Positions 9,279-17,766 of a DNA stretch of 64,000 nt are shown here, one piece after another. A program made the position numbers and the translations under genes. How positions within the stretch are numbered: position 1 is the stretch's first letter; every line of letters begins with the position of its first letter. Origin of the DNA: an uncultured Bacteroides sp. (lineage in GTDB: Bacteria > Bacteroidota > Bacteroidia > Bacteroidales > Bacteroidaceae); contig CABUKU010000017.1 in NCBI GenBank assembly GCA_902492205.1, forward strand, positions 6,428-70,427, written 5' to 3'. The notes under the pieces were generated by a model. The model ran no database searches, had not been told where the DNA came from, and was given only the letters and a program-made list of their open reading frames with translations.

Positions 9279-10004
9279 ATGAGTATTTTTTGGAAAACAA
9301 TAGCATTGTACAATTCTTCAACTTGGGGTTACCAGTTAATCATTTCTTTTCTTGGGATATTATTAACCGTGCTGCTTATCAATAAACCCCGGAAGTGGGT
9401 GAAGTTGGGAATGAAAGCATATCTTATTTTCATTAATTTGTGGATTGCTTTTGTTTACTACTATATCTACTGTGATGAGCGTAACTACAATGAAGTAATG
9501 ACTGTCTTCTGGGCGATTATGGCAGGAATATGGTTGGTTGATTCTATTGTGGGTTATACCACTTTTGAACGGGGGCATAAATATGATTATCTTGCCTTCC
9601 TGTTCCTGTTGATGCCTTTCCTTTATCCGGTTCTGTCTTTGGCGCGTGGATTGTCGTTCCCGGGAATTACCTCTCCGGTGATGCCTTGTTCGGTGGCGGT
9701 ATTTACTATCGGGCTTCTGCTGATGTTTTCGCGTAAGATAAATATGTTTCTGGTTTTATTCCTTTGTCATTGGTCGCTTATAGGTCTGTCGAAAACGTAT
9801 TTCTTTAATATACCGGAAGACTTTCTGCTGGCGAGTGCTTCGGTTCCTGCTCTTTATCTGTTTTTCAAAGAGTATTTTACGAACGGGCTGCATAAAGAAA
9901 CCAAACCGGGGGTTAAACTTATTAATTGGCTGCTTGTATTATTGTGTATAGTTGTAGGAGTGGCATTGACGGTGAGTTTGTTCGTACAATTGGCGCAGGG
10001 ATAA
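9279..10004 (+). CDS. polytopic membrane protein, DUF6064-like
   Basis: A 241-residue integral membrane protein with about seven or eight hydrophobic helices. The opening (FWKTIALYNSSTWGYQ, then a helix) resembles DUF6064 proteins as I recall them; this family match is from memory and moderate. Function is unknown. The start at ATG 9279 is chosen over GTG 9243 because the -7 box covers the latter and GGAG at 9257-9260 precedes the ATG. It is a single gene between the RND operon and a convergent operon, with a symmetrical terminator after it. Confidence 0.75.
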   Translation: MSIFWKTIALYNSSTWGYQLIISFLGILLTVLLINKPRKWVKLGMKAYLIFINLWIAFVYYYIYCDERNYNEVMTVFWAIMAGIWLVDSIVGYTTFERGHKYDYLAFLFLLMPFLYPVLSLARGLSFPGITSPVMPCSVAVFTIGLLLMFSRKINMFLVLFLCHWSLIGLSKTYFFNIPEDFLLASASVPALYLFFKEYFTNGLHKETKPGVKLINWLLVLLCIVVGVALTVSLFVQLAQG

Positions 10005-10023
10005 GAGTTAGAAGATATAAATA

Positions 10024-10060
10024 GGAACGGGAACACTGAATATTCAATGTTCCCGTTTCC
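10024..10060. terminator. bidirectional terminator hairpin
   Basis: GGAACGGGAACA at 10024-10035 pairs, with one mismatch, with TGTTCCCGTTTCC at 10048-10060 around CTGAATATTCAA. It lies between two convergent genes and can serve both. Confidence 0.65.
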
Positions 10061-10080
10061 ATATTATTGGTATGAATTAT

Positions 10081-10644
10081 TTATTCTTTTTCATATAATT
10101 CTATGCGGTCACCCAATTTTTTACGGATGAGGTATAACGCCTCGCTACGGTTTGCCACACGGTCGAAAACCGGGAAGTTTATTCCTTCGCTACCCGGCAT
10201 ATCCCTGTAAGTAACGTGAAGTTCAATATTTAAAAAGAAGAATGACAGTAATTTCTTTAATATCAGACTAAGATAACTTCTGTAAGTGATAGTGCCCACT
10301 ATCTGTGCTTTCTTTACATTATCCCAAATCAATGTTTCTTTCGTAAAAGGAGCACCACCCGGAATAACCATCTTTTCATCGTCTACTGTTACTTTGCAGG
10401 TAAAAGCAAATATCAGTGCTGCCAGTCCGTATAGTCCGCAGGCTATATCTATGTACATTACCATAGATGACTGGTTTGTAGTTTCTCCTTGCAACAGTGG
10501 AAGCAAGCAGGTAAAGAATAGAACAAGTGCGGCAAAACCGGCTTGCATCAGATAAAAAAGTTTTCCTCCGGCGAGTACGTACGTTTCTTGTTCAGGCATT
10601 TGAACCTGTTCTGATGCTTTGATTAGTTTCTCAATTTTTCCCAT
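10081..10644 (-). CDS. hypothetical membrane protein of the lemA operon
   Basis: A 187-residue protein with two hydrophobic helices (about residues 30-50 and 64-84) after a short cytoplasmic N-terminus. A cytosolic domain of about 100 residues follows, rich in alternating beta-type sequence; it may be a bacterial PH-like fold. No family was recognised with certainty. It is the third gene of a minus-strand operon after the LemA and DUF3137 genes, 19 bases downstream of the latter, so it may belong to the same membrane-associated assembly. Confidence 0.75.
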   Translation of the reverse strand: MGKIEKLIKASEQVQMPEQETYVLAGGKLFYLMQAGFAALVLFFTCLLPLLQGETTNQSSMVMYIDIACGLYGLAALIFAFTCKVTVDDEKMVIPGGAPFTKETLIWDNVKKAQIVGTITYRSYLSLILKKLLSFFFLNIELHVTYRDMPGSEGINFPVFDRVANRSEALYLIRKKLGDRIELYEKE

Positions 10645-10663
10645 AATTGTGTTTGTTTGTATA

Positions 10664-11719
10664 TTAATTTAAATGTAGTTCTTTCAGAACTTCACAGGAA
10701 GTGTGGATGTCGTTATATATTTCGTCGATAATATTTTTGTTTTTCAACGAACTGCCTTTAAGGCTTAAGAAGCCATCGGGCATATAAACAGCCACATAGA
10801 ATGTATCTTTGTAGAAAGAAAACATGATATTCCGGTTGAATTTCCTTTTCAATTCATTCATTCGCTGCATCATGCCGGGTGTCAGTATGTAGCGTGCACC
10901 TACTTCGTCTTTGGCATAGACTGCGAAATTATGTTCGAATTCTGTATCTTCTAATTTTACAAGGCTGTTTCCTTCCACCTTCTTTAAAGCTTGGATGTTT
11001 TGTGCCAGATACCCTAATTTATCTTCCAAATGGTCGGGCAATATTAACATGGATGTTTTAAACTCTTTATCATGTTTCGCCCATCCAAACATACCGCGGA
11101 AATCATACATGCTGCTTTCAATCCGGGAACTGAATAGTGGCTTGATTAATCCCTTATAGAATGCCATAATACCGAAAGACAGGCTGCTGCCTGCAATGGT
11201 ATTGTTGACCTTACTGGAACAAATTCCTATATCGGCAATATTGAGTTTTATATTTTCTACATCTAATTCCATAGAGGCAAAAGTCTGAGCCGGGATTCCA
11301 ACCTCTACTTTCCGCATTCCACTGAATAAATGACTTGATTTAAGAACTCCCTCGGTTACATTGTGCAGATATTCGTGATACTTCACTTTAGGAAAGAGGC
11401 TCTGCAGGATTTCTTTAATGATAGTCTTTTCCTGTGTGGTGAAATAAGCATAAGCTTTTGCAAAAATGAAGTTTCCCACAATGATAACGGCGAATAAAGG
11501 GAAAACTAATTTCATAACAGTGTCGGAAGAAAAATTATCCTCATTGTAAGCTAAAAACATGTTTATCCACATAAACAGAAAAAAGACTAAAGCTCCTCCA
11601 AAAATGATTATTTTGAAGATATTAACGAACTTGCGTCCTTTTTCTGCTTTGTGAATTGTAGCGCTTAAGCGCTGATAGAGCAGTGTTGTGTTGTCTGATT
11701 TTGTGTTTGTATTGCCCAT
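10664..11719 (-). CDS. DUF3137 domain-containing membrane protein
   Basis: A 351-residue protein with two transmembrane helices near residues 31-58 and 70-95, followed by a large soluble domain. Segments RGMFGWAKHDKEF, KLEDTEFEHNFAVYA and ARYILTPGMMQRM are characteristic of DUF3137. Proteins of this family often sit next to LemA, as here, where the LemA gene ends three bases upstream. The function is not established. No catalytic motif is visible. Confidence 0.85.
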   Translation of the reverse strand: MGNTNTKSDNTTLLYQRLSATIHKAEKGRKFVNIFKIIIFGGALVFFLFMWINMFLAYNEDNFSSDTVMKLVFPLFAVIIVGNFIFAKAYAYFTTQEKTIIKEILQSLFPKVKYHEYLHNVTEGVLKSSHLFSGMRKVEVGIPAQTFASMELDVENIKLNIADIGICSSKVNNTIAGSSLSFGIMAFYKGLIKPLFSSRIESSMYDFRGMFGWAKHDKEFKTSMLILPDHLEDKLGYLAQNIQALKKVEGNSLVKLEDTEFEHNFAVYAKDEVGARYILTPGMMQRMNELKRKFNRNIMFSFYKDTFYVAVYMPDGFLSLKGSSLKNKNIIDEIYNDIHTSCEVLKELHLN

Positions 11720-11722
11720 TTG

Positions 11723-12280
11723 TTATGATAATAATTCACTTACATTTATATTTCTTTGCTCTATTTCGGGTATTTCAATAAGCGGCAAACATGTGTGTTT
11801 CTTATAAGAAGCAACAAAAGATGAAGGAAACATCTCAATTGCATTGTTATAATCGGTAACCGATGCATTATAAGTGCGGCGTATAGCCTGTATTTGCCAT
11901 TCCATTTCATTCAAGTTGTCTTGCAGTTTCATGAACTGGTCGTTTGCTTTTAACTCCGGATAATTTTCAGCCGTAGCCTGAATCTTGGGAAGCATTGCCG
12001 AAAGCTCGTTTCCTGTTTTTATTTGTTCTTGCTCGGTAGTTGCCTGAATTGCTTTTGTGCGTAGTTCTGTAATTTTGGTTAACGTCTCGTCCTCATACTT
12101 CATATAGGCTTTCAGGGTAGATATTAAATTGGGTATGAGGTCATTGCGCTGCTTTAATGCTACACATATTCCACTCTCGCATTGTTTCACTCTGTTACGT
12201 TTGGCAATGAGGCCGTTAGAAGTCAGAATGAACCATATTATAAGAACTAAGGCTATTGCTATGATGATATAACCAATCAT
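11723..12280 (-). CDS. lemA: LemA family protein
   Basis: A 185-residue protein with an N-terminal transmembrane helix (residues 3-20) and the helical LemA domain. The signature is a lysine/arginine patch, then CVALKQRNDLIPNLISTLKAY, followed by long coiled helices. The N-terminus is expected outside and short, with the helical domain on the membrane. It is the first gene of the lemA-DUF3137-membrane protein operon. The -7 box lies on the minus strand at 12338-12331, and a palindrome at 12316-12329 covers the predicted transcription start. The cellular role of LemA in Bacteroidetes is unclear. Confidence 0.9.
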   Translation of the reverse strand: MIGYIIIAIALVLIIWFILTSNGLIAKRNRVKQCESGICVALKQRNDLIPNLISTLKAYMKYEDETLTKITELRTKAIQATTEQEQIKTGNELSAMLPKIQATAENYPELKANDQFMKLQDNLNEMEWQIQAIRRTYNASVTDYNNAIEMFPSSFVASYKKHTCLPLIEIPEIEQRNINVSELLS

Positions 12281-12315
12281 AAAGTTTTCTTTTAATAAAT
12301 TAGATTTTTATAAAA

Positions 12316-12338
12316 ACCGCACGCGCGGTACAAAAGTA
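12316..12338 (-). promoter_or_regulatory. lemA operon promoter with palindrome over the start site
   Basis: The minus-strand -7 box TACTTTTG (12338-12331) is followed directly by the palindrome ACCGC-ACGC-GCGGT (12316-12329), which covers the expected start point. The GC-rich palindrome stands out in an AT-rich interval and could be a repressor site. A TetR-type gene lies next door, facing away. Confidence 0.45.
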
Positions 12339-12418
12339 CAAACTTTAATTAGAATACCAAATATTATCACAAATAATATAATAAAAGGTTGTGTAATGTA
12401 ATATTTAAAACAAAATAT

Positions 12419-12426
12419 TATCTTTG
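12419..12426 (+). promoter_or_regulatory. -7 element for the TetR gene
   Basis: TATCTTTG fits TAnnTTTG, 24 bases before ATG 12451. Confidence 0.55.
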
Positions 12427-12450
12427 TAATGTATTCTATAGTATAAATGT

Positions 12451-13074
12451 ATGGCTGAATTGAGAGAACCGAAGACAAAGAAAGCGGAACAGACTAAAGC
12501 AATGATATTGCGGGAAGCTTTTAAACTGTTCTTGATGAAAGGATATGAGAATGCTACTATGGTGGAACTGATGAAAGCGACAGGTTTAAGTCGCGGAGCT
12601 ATATTTTATTATGCTGAAGATAAATTTAGCTTGTTCAAGGAAGTAGCAGATAAGTTCCTCCTCGAATCACAATCTTTTCACACTAAAATAGATTATGACA
12701 GTTGTACTTCTTTTTATGTCTTTATTCAAGAGTATGTAAAGTTAATAAGAACGGTGACAGATGATTTAATGTCTATCCCCGGTAATACATCGGAAGCATA
12801 TATCGGTCTGATTTTTCAAACTTCCCGCTACTATCCCGGATTTGACAGGAAGATAAGTCTTTCATTTGAGCAAGAACATTTGATGTGGGAAAGAGCGCTT
12901 CGGGACGCAATAAAAAGAGGGGAGATACGTTCGGATATAGATATAAAACAAGTTTCCCGTCAATTTTGGCATACTTATCTGGGTTATTCTTTAGAGGTAT
13001 GTTTCCGTCATAATGTAGATGCTGATGAGCTATATACATTATATATGATAATTTACGAAACCATTAAATTATAG
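12451..13074 (+). CDS. TetR/AcrR family transcriptional regulator
   Basis: A 207-residue regulator. Residues 12-60 form the TetR helix-turn-helix (MILREAFKLFLMKGYENATM, then ATGLSRGAIFYYAEDKF). The rest is the helical ligand and dimer domain, which has no recognisable ligand signature. It is encoded alone, divergent from the lemA operon, so it may control that operon or itself. A palindrome over the lemA start site is the only candidate operator seen. Confidence 0.88.
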   Translation: MAELREPKTKKAEQTKAMILREAFKLFLMKGYENATMVELMKATGLSRGAIFYYAEDKFSLFKEVADKFLLESQSFHTKIDYDSCTSFYVFIQEYVKLIRTVTDDLMSIPGNTSEAYIGLIFQTSRYYPGFDRKISLSFEQEHLMWERALRDAIKRGEIRSDIDIKQVSRQFWHTYLGYSLEVCFRHNVDADELYTLYMIIYETIKL

Positions 13075-13170
13075 AAAAATCTAGAGGCATAATTATAGAT
13101 ATGATATACAGCCTACCCGTTGAATAAGATTCTTTAACGCATTGATTTAACACAAAGGTGGATAAATGCT

Positions 13171-13178
13171 TACCTTTG
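13171..13178 (+). promoter_or_regulatory. -7 element for the META lipoprotein
   Basis: TACCTTTG fits TAnnTTTG. It overlaps the region just after an in-frame ATG at 13166, which rules that codon out as the start. Confidence 0.65.
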
Positions 13179-13210
13179 TTCCCATATTTAAACTAAACAA
13201 TGAGATAACT

Positions 13211-14011
13211 ATGAGAAAATTAATTTTATCTTTCGCATGTATTGGTGCGAGCTTGGCAATGGTATCATGTGGCTCAAGTAAACAGGCTATTCCGGTATCG
13301 GCACTCAATGGTGACTGGAATATAGTAAAGGTAGCGGGAAAAGCTATTTCGCCGGTTAACGGCAAAGCTCCTTTTATCGGTTTTGATATAGCTCAAGGAC
13401 GTATCTATGGTAATAGCGGATGTAACCGCATGATGGGTACATTCAATGCCAATTCGGCAAAATCGGGTGTCCTGAGTTTCGGCCCTATTGCAGGAACACG
13501 CATGGCATGTCCCGATATGAGTACCGAACAAAGCATCCTGAATGCATTGAGTGAAGTAAAATCGTATAAAACAGTTGCAGGAAAAGATTTATCCATTGCT
13601 CTTTGCAACAGTAAGGGAAAAGAACTTGTGTTGTTGGAAAAAGGAGCGAATGGACAAAGTGCAACTTTGGATATGCTGAACGGAGAATGGAACATTGAAA
13701 AGATCAATGGCAATCCTTTGGGCAAATCGGAGAAAGTTCCGTTCATAGGTTTCAATGTGGCAGAGAAGAGAGTATTTGGCAGTGCCGGATGTAACTCCAT
13801 GACCGGTATGTTGGAACAGGAAGAGGGCATTTCCAATTCTATTAATTTAGATAAGCTTGCTCTTACGATGATGATGTGTGCAGACATGGAAGTGGAGCAA
13901 CAAGTACTTGCCGCACTGAATACTGTTAAAACCTTTAATTCGTTACCCGACGGTAAAATGGGACTTTATGATGCCAATGGCAATTTGGTGATTACCCTTG
14001 TGAAGAAATAA
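13211..14011 (+). CDS. lipoprotein with two META domains (HslJ-like)
   Basis: A 267-residue secreted lipoprotein. The signal peptide (MRKLILSFACIG) ends in a lipobox (LAMVSC). Two META domains follow in tandem, about residues 30-145 and 155-265. Each opens with LNGxWNI and carries the FIGF-x-GxxGCNxMxG motif. META proteins such as HslJ are linked to heat or stress tolerance, but the role here is unknown. The ATG at 13211 is the start because the upstream in-frame ATG lies in the promoter. The gene stands alone and is followed by a good terminator. Confidence 0.88.
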   Translation: MRKLILSFACIGASLAMVSCGSSKQAIPVSALNGDWNIVKVAGKAISPVNGKAPFIGFDIAQGRIYGNSGCNRMMGTFNANSAKSGVLSFGPIAGTRMACPDMSTEQSILNALSEVKSYKTVAGKDLSIALCNSKGKELVLLEKGANGQSATLDMLNGEWNIEKINGNPLGKSEKVPFIGFNVAEKRVFGSAGCNSMTGMLEQEEGISNSINLDKLALTMMMCADMEVEQQVLAALNTVKTFNSLPDGKMGLYDANGNLVITLVKK

Positions 14012-14035
14012 CTGGGTTATATTCTTTATATAAAG

Positions 14036-14079
14036 AATGGGCTTTAGGTTGGCAGTAATGCTTCCCGAAGCCCATTTTT
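14036..14079 (+). terminator. Terminator after the META lipoprotein
   Basis: AATGGGCTT at 14036-14044 pairs with AAGCCCATT at 14068-14076, followed by a T-run. Confidence 0.75.
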
Positions 14080-14222
14080 ACATATAAAAGGCAAATCCTG
14101 TTTTTACCTTCATATCTTCATTTAACATTTACATTGTACATTATCAGTGGGTTATGATGAACATTCAACTTTTCTAATGTCCGCTTTATCTTCATTTTAT
14201 GTTCACCTGCAGCTTTGCATAC

Positions 14223-14302
14223 AAACGACTTGTCGTTTATAAAAATTGACTTGATGTTTTTGTACAAACAATAGGTTGTTTTTTGCAAACAACTTGTTGA
14301 TT
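14223..14302. repeat. array of four 16-base palindromes, 21-22 base period
   Basis: Units begin at 14223, 14244, 14266 and 14287: AAACGACTTGTCGTTT, AATTGACTTGATGTTT, AAACAATAGGTTGTTT and AAACAACTTGTTGATT. They share the consensus AAACrACTTGTyGTTT and are separated by five or six bases. A fifth inverted repeat follows at about 14301-14330. Further on, GGGGTGTGTC at 14362-14371 can pair with GACGCACCCC at 14399-14408. No gene is seen in 14012-14623. Confidence 0.65.
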
Positions 14303-14552
14303 GAAAAAATCAATTAAGTACTTTTTTCAATGTAAATGTATGTTGTCATAGCCGACTAGTTGGGGTGTGTCGAAATGTAACCAAACCTCCCGACTTTTGA
14401 CGCACCCCCGATTTAGATAGTTGAGCCGTCTTCACCCCGAAACGACTTGCTGCAAGGTATCTTAGCGCAGGTGAAAGCGATGAATGCTTCAAACTGCTGT
14501 TTACTGTAATAGGTATTTCCTCGTCTTTGTGGCAGAAATGTAATAACAAAAA

Positions 14553-14581
14553 GGGCTGTACCCTTGATAAGAGTACAGCCC
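14553..14581 (-). terminator. Terminator of the BspA-like gene
   Basis: GGGCTGTAC pairs with GTACAGCCC around a short loop. Read on the minus strand, the hairpin is followed by TTTTTGTT. Confidence 0.75.
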
Positions 14582-14623
14582 CAAAGAAAATAAAAATTTA
14601 AAATCTGTTATGGGTTATGGTAA

Positions 14624-17086
14624 TTATGGATTCGGGACTTCTGTAACAGTACCCCAAGTAACGTTTGCCCACTTCTTATTATACTTTTCACCTTCAGAAC
14701 CTGCCTTCACCTTTACAGTTGCGCTACCGGTCGTTGCATCAGTGAATGCATTTGCTCCTAATTGTGTAATTACAGTTTGGAAATTCAAAGTATGACCACC
14801 GAAATCAGCTCCTCCAAATGCTTTGTTTCCGATAGAGTAAGCCGCATCAAAGGTAACATTACCACCGAATGTACAAAGTTCGAATGCATTGTTGCCGATA
14901 GTTTCAGCTAGAGTAAATTCAATAGTATTGCTGAATGTAACACCCTTGAATGCTGCAGTTCCGATAGTTGTGGCTGCAGCAAAGGTAGCTGCATTGCTGA
15001 ATGTACAATTTTCAAATGCATTGGCTTTAATGGTTACAACATCAGGGAATGCAATAGGACTGCCGCTGAATGTACAACCCTTGAATGCACTTGCTTCGAT
15101 GGTTGTAATATTACTAATTGTAGTATTATTTAAAGTTCCACAACCTGCAAATGCTTCTTCAGGAATTTCTTCCAAAGAAGTAGCCATATCCGGGATAGCA
15201 GTTAATGCTTTACAGCCTCTAAATGCATATTTCTCTAAAGTAGTGAGATCACCTAAAGTAAGAGTACCTGTAGCCAATGCTGTACAACCCTCAAATGCAC
15301 CTTCATCTATAGAAACAACGTTACTATTTTGGAATGTAGTCAATTTCTTACATCCTTTGAATACATTCTTGGGAAGTGCTTGTAAACCGGAGGCACTAAA
15401 ACCTGATGCATCAACCAATTCTTCACAACCCTCAAATGCACTTTCACCTAAAGTAGTAACACCGGTAGCTGTACCCAAGCTAGCCAGTTTGGCACATCCA
15501 TAGAATGCTCTTGCTTTGATTTCAAGTACATTAGTACTTGGGATTGGTGCACTAGTCATCTTAGAACAACCTTCGAATGCACTTTCGGGAATTTCTGCTA
15601 AGCTATTACTAAAAGTAGGTGCTGTTGTTATTGTTGTACAACCTTTAAATGCAGCCATACCCAATTTTTCAACGTTACTAACATTATTCAGTGTAGTCAA
15701 TGCAGTACATCCCTCGAATGCATTTGCACTGATTTCTGTTATGCTTGTACCATCGAATGTTATCAATTTTGTGTTGCCCTTCAAAGCGTTATCCGGCACT
15801 GTTGTAACACCGGTAGCATTGATAGTCAAGACAGTAGCATAAGGATATTTATTGATGGCTGCCCAGTCGTCATTATTCATAACAGAAGTTCCACTAACAG
15901 TGATAGCGTTATAGAATACAGGATCTGTGGTGCTGTTCAATGCTTCAGCGATGGAACTGGCTGTAGTAGCATTAAATACTCCGCCTGTCATAGCTTTCAT
16001 TGTTACAAAGATAGAGCCTGCACGCTTTTCTCCGTCTTTAGTCATGGTAACGGTCAGTTCGGCAAGAGCACCGTCACTAAAGCCTGCCGGATTCACTGTG
16101 ACTTTTGCTTTACCACTTGTTTTTTCTACTGTAAATGTATTAAACGAACCGCTGCGGGTAATAGCTGTTTGGTTTTTATCGTTGCTTGCAATGTCTGCAC
16201 GTACAATAGCATCTTCCCAACCTGCAGGAATATCTACAGTATATTCATTGGCGTTATCTACAATCATAAAACCTGCTACGCCTGTTTCTGTGATTGTCAA
16301 TTCGCTCTTTGCGATGTTTACGGTATACTTTTTTCCTGCAAAATCGAAATCGATAGTACCGGCTTCTTCGTTAACCTCAGCATCAAACTTCACAGGTGTT
16401 GCATCGGCTGTTACGCGAACCATTGCGCCTTGCTCATCTCTCAACCATTCGCCGTCAATCTTCCAGTATTTATTATTATTACCATCATCTTCAAATGTGT
16501 CTGCAGTAATCTTAGGAGCTCTTGATGCAGTAATCTTATTGCCTGCGGTGTCTTTCAACCAATCTCCGTTCACTTGCCAGTAGAACTGTTTGTCGACTTC
16601 GTCTTGTTTAGCAGTCAATACCGGAGAAACTCCGTCTTTGCCGTTCGTTCCGTTGATACCGTCTTTACCGTCGGCACCGTCCTTACCATTGGTTCCGTCT
16701 ACACCATCTTTACCGTCAGTGCCATTGATACCGTCTTTTCCATCGGTTCTGTTTACGCCGTCTTTTCCGTCGGTGCCATTGATACCGTCCTTACCGTCTG
16801 TTCCGTTTTTAATAACAGCCACGGTTCCTTTGGAGAAAGTGATTTCGTATCCGTCTGTCACTTTCTTCACGCTCTTCACAAAGTCGTATCCGTTAATGGT
16901 GTTGATAGATGCCTGAATGGCGGCAATATCTGTTTTTACTTTTTCCTCAAGGGAGGTGACACGTTGGTCGAGGTCGCTGATCTGCCCTTTGAGTACTGTG
17001 TCGTCATAATCGTCTCCGCACGAAGTGAATCCTGCGGTAAGAAGTGTGGCTGCGAGTGCCACTGCAATAATCTTGCTTGTTTTCAT
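14624..17086 (-). CDS. BspA-like leucine-rich-repeat lipoprotein with collagen-like repeats
   Basis: An 820-residue surface lipoprotein. The signal peptide ends with a lipobox (LTAGFTSC). Residues 33-65 are a coiled coil followed by a DUF4988-type region. Residues about 93-155 are collagen-like repeats built on NGTDGKDG, with one G replaced by R. A region of beta-rich domains follows to about 370, and then about 14 leucine-rich repeats of BspA type, each with a core like AFEGCTALT. BspA-type proteins bind host or microbial surfaces in related bacteria; adhesion here is inference. The DNA of the repeat tract (about 16629-16808) is itself nearly repetitive. Confidence 0.88.
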   Translation of the reverse strand: MKTSKIIAVALAATLLTAGFTSCGDDYDDTVLKGQISDLDQRVTSLEEKVKTDIAAIQASINTINGYDFVKSVKKVTDGYEITFSKGTVAVIKNGTDGKDGINGTDGKDGVNRTDGKDGINGTDGKDGVDGTNGKDGADGKDGINGTNGKDGVSPVLTAKQDEVDKQFYWQVNGDWLKDTAGNKITASRAPKITADTFEDDGNNNKYWKIDGEWLRDEQGAMVRVTADATPVKFDAEVNEEAGTIDFDFAGKKYTVNIAKSELTITETGVAGFMIVDNANEYTVDIPAGWEDAIVRADIASNDKNQTAITRSGSFNTFTVEKTSGKAKVTVNPAGFSDGALAELTVTMTKDGEKRAGSIFVTMKAMTGGVFNATTASSIAEALNSTTDPVFYNAITVSGTSVMNNDDWAAINKYPYATVLTINATGVTTVPDNALKGNTKLITFDGTSITEISANAFEGCTALTTLNNVSNVEKLGMAAFKGCTTITTAPTFSNSLAEIPESAFEGCSKMTSAPIPSTNVLEIKARAFYGCAKLASLGTATGVTTLGESAFEGCEELVDASGFSASGLQALPKNVFKGCKKLTTFQNSNVVSIDEGAFEGCTALATGTLTLGDLTTLEKYAFRGCKALTAIPDMATSLEEIPEEAFAGCGTLNNTTISNITTIEASAFKGCTFSGSPIAFPDVVTIKANAFENCTFSNAATFAAATTIGTAAFKGVTFSNTIEFTLAETIGNNAFELCTFGGNVTFDAAYSIGNKAFGGADFGGHTLNFQTVITQLGANAFTDATTGSATVKVKAGSEGEKYNKKWANVTWGTVTEVPNP

Positions 17087-17266
17087 AAAATAAGTGTGTT
17101 AATTTTAAACTTAAAATACACGAATCGTTTTGTTTAATTGAATTGTCGGGCTGCGGGATGTGTTTTCGTAACTGCAGCCTCCTGCCTGTTTGTCCTTTCA
17201 CGTACTGTCTGGTTCTTACTGTTATTCTGTTTGTGCTTTCCGTCCCTCTGGTCAGCGTGATACAAT

Positions 17267-17575
17267 AAAAAAAGCGCAGGGACTGTTGCTCAATTATTTA
17301 TTCACATTCCGGGCTCTCGCATGCCCACATCCCGAATAAATAACAACAGTCGCCCGCACCTGTTTCGATATATCAAACTTCCTCCCGTCATGAAATAAGT
17401 AGCCAATACTCAGAGGGAGGCAGAATCTATAACAAAAGTGCGGGCGTTGTTGTTATTATCTTCGGAATTATTTCAAATTTGCGAGATTTGGAACGTGAAG
17501 ATAATAACAAAACGCCTTTTCGTACAATAAATACGACTCTGCAGGAAGGATTATTTATGCCGACCGACAGAAATC
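17267..17575 (-). ncRNA. candidate structured non-coding RNA
   Basis: A minus-strand -7 box TATCTTTG (17588-17581) would start a transcript near 17575. Two long hairpins follow: GAAGATAATAAC-type arms at 17443-17463 and 17497-17516, and arms at 17281-17303 and 17334-17351. The second is followed on the minus strand by seven Ts at 17273-17267, a convincing intrinsic terminator. A third stem (CCTCCC with GGGAGG) lies between them. No open reading frame fits. The result is an RNA of about 309 bases, either independent or an attenuated leader of the BspA-like gene. Known Bacteroidales RNAs such as the Bacteroidales-1/6S type are possible, but no match could be confirmed. Confidence 0.5.
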
Positions 17576-17725
17576 AGAGGCAAAGATATATAAAAATACT
17601 GTTCCGCATTCAAGAAAATAAGATTTATTTAAAAAATATTGGCAAAGAAGCGCACACTATCCACTTCCGATAGATAATTTATTGATAATTCTATTCACGA
17701 AAGGTTGTTTATTGATTAATATTTG

Positions 17726-17733
17726 TAACTTTG
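17726..17733 (+). promoter_or_regulatory. -7 element for the LruC lipoprotein
   Basis: TAACTTTG fits TAnnTTTG. It covers an in-frame TTG at 17731, so the ATG at 17767 is the start. Confidence 0.65.
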
Positions 17734-17766
17734 CGGCAGAAAGAATTAAACTATATAGATACTATT

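Noticed and set aside
14346..14549. 67-codon minus-strand frame near the palindrome array
   Set aside because: It runs across an inverted repeat, lacks a recognisable family and has no promoter; it looks like chance.
17479..17673. 64-codon plus-strand frame
   Set aside because: It begins with TTG, lies within the predicted minus-strand RNA, has no domain or convincing ribosome site, and has unusual composition.
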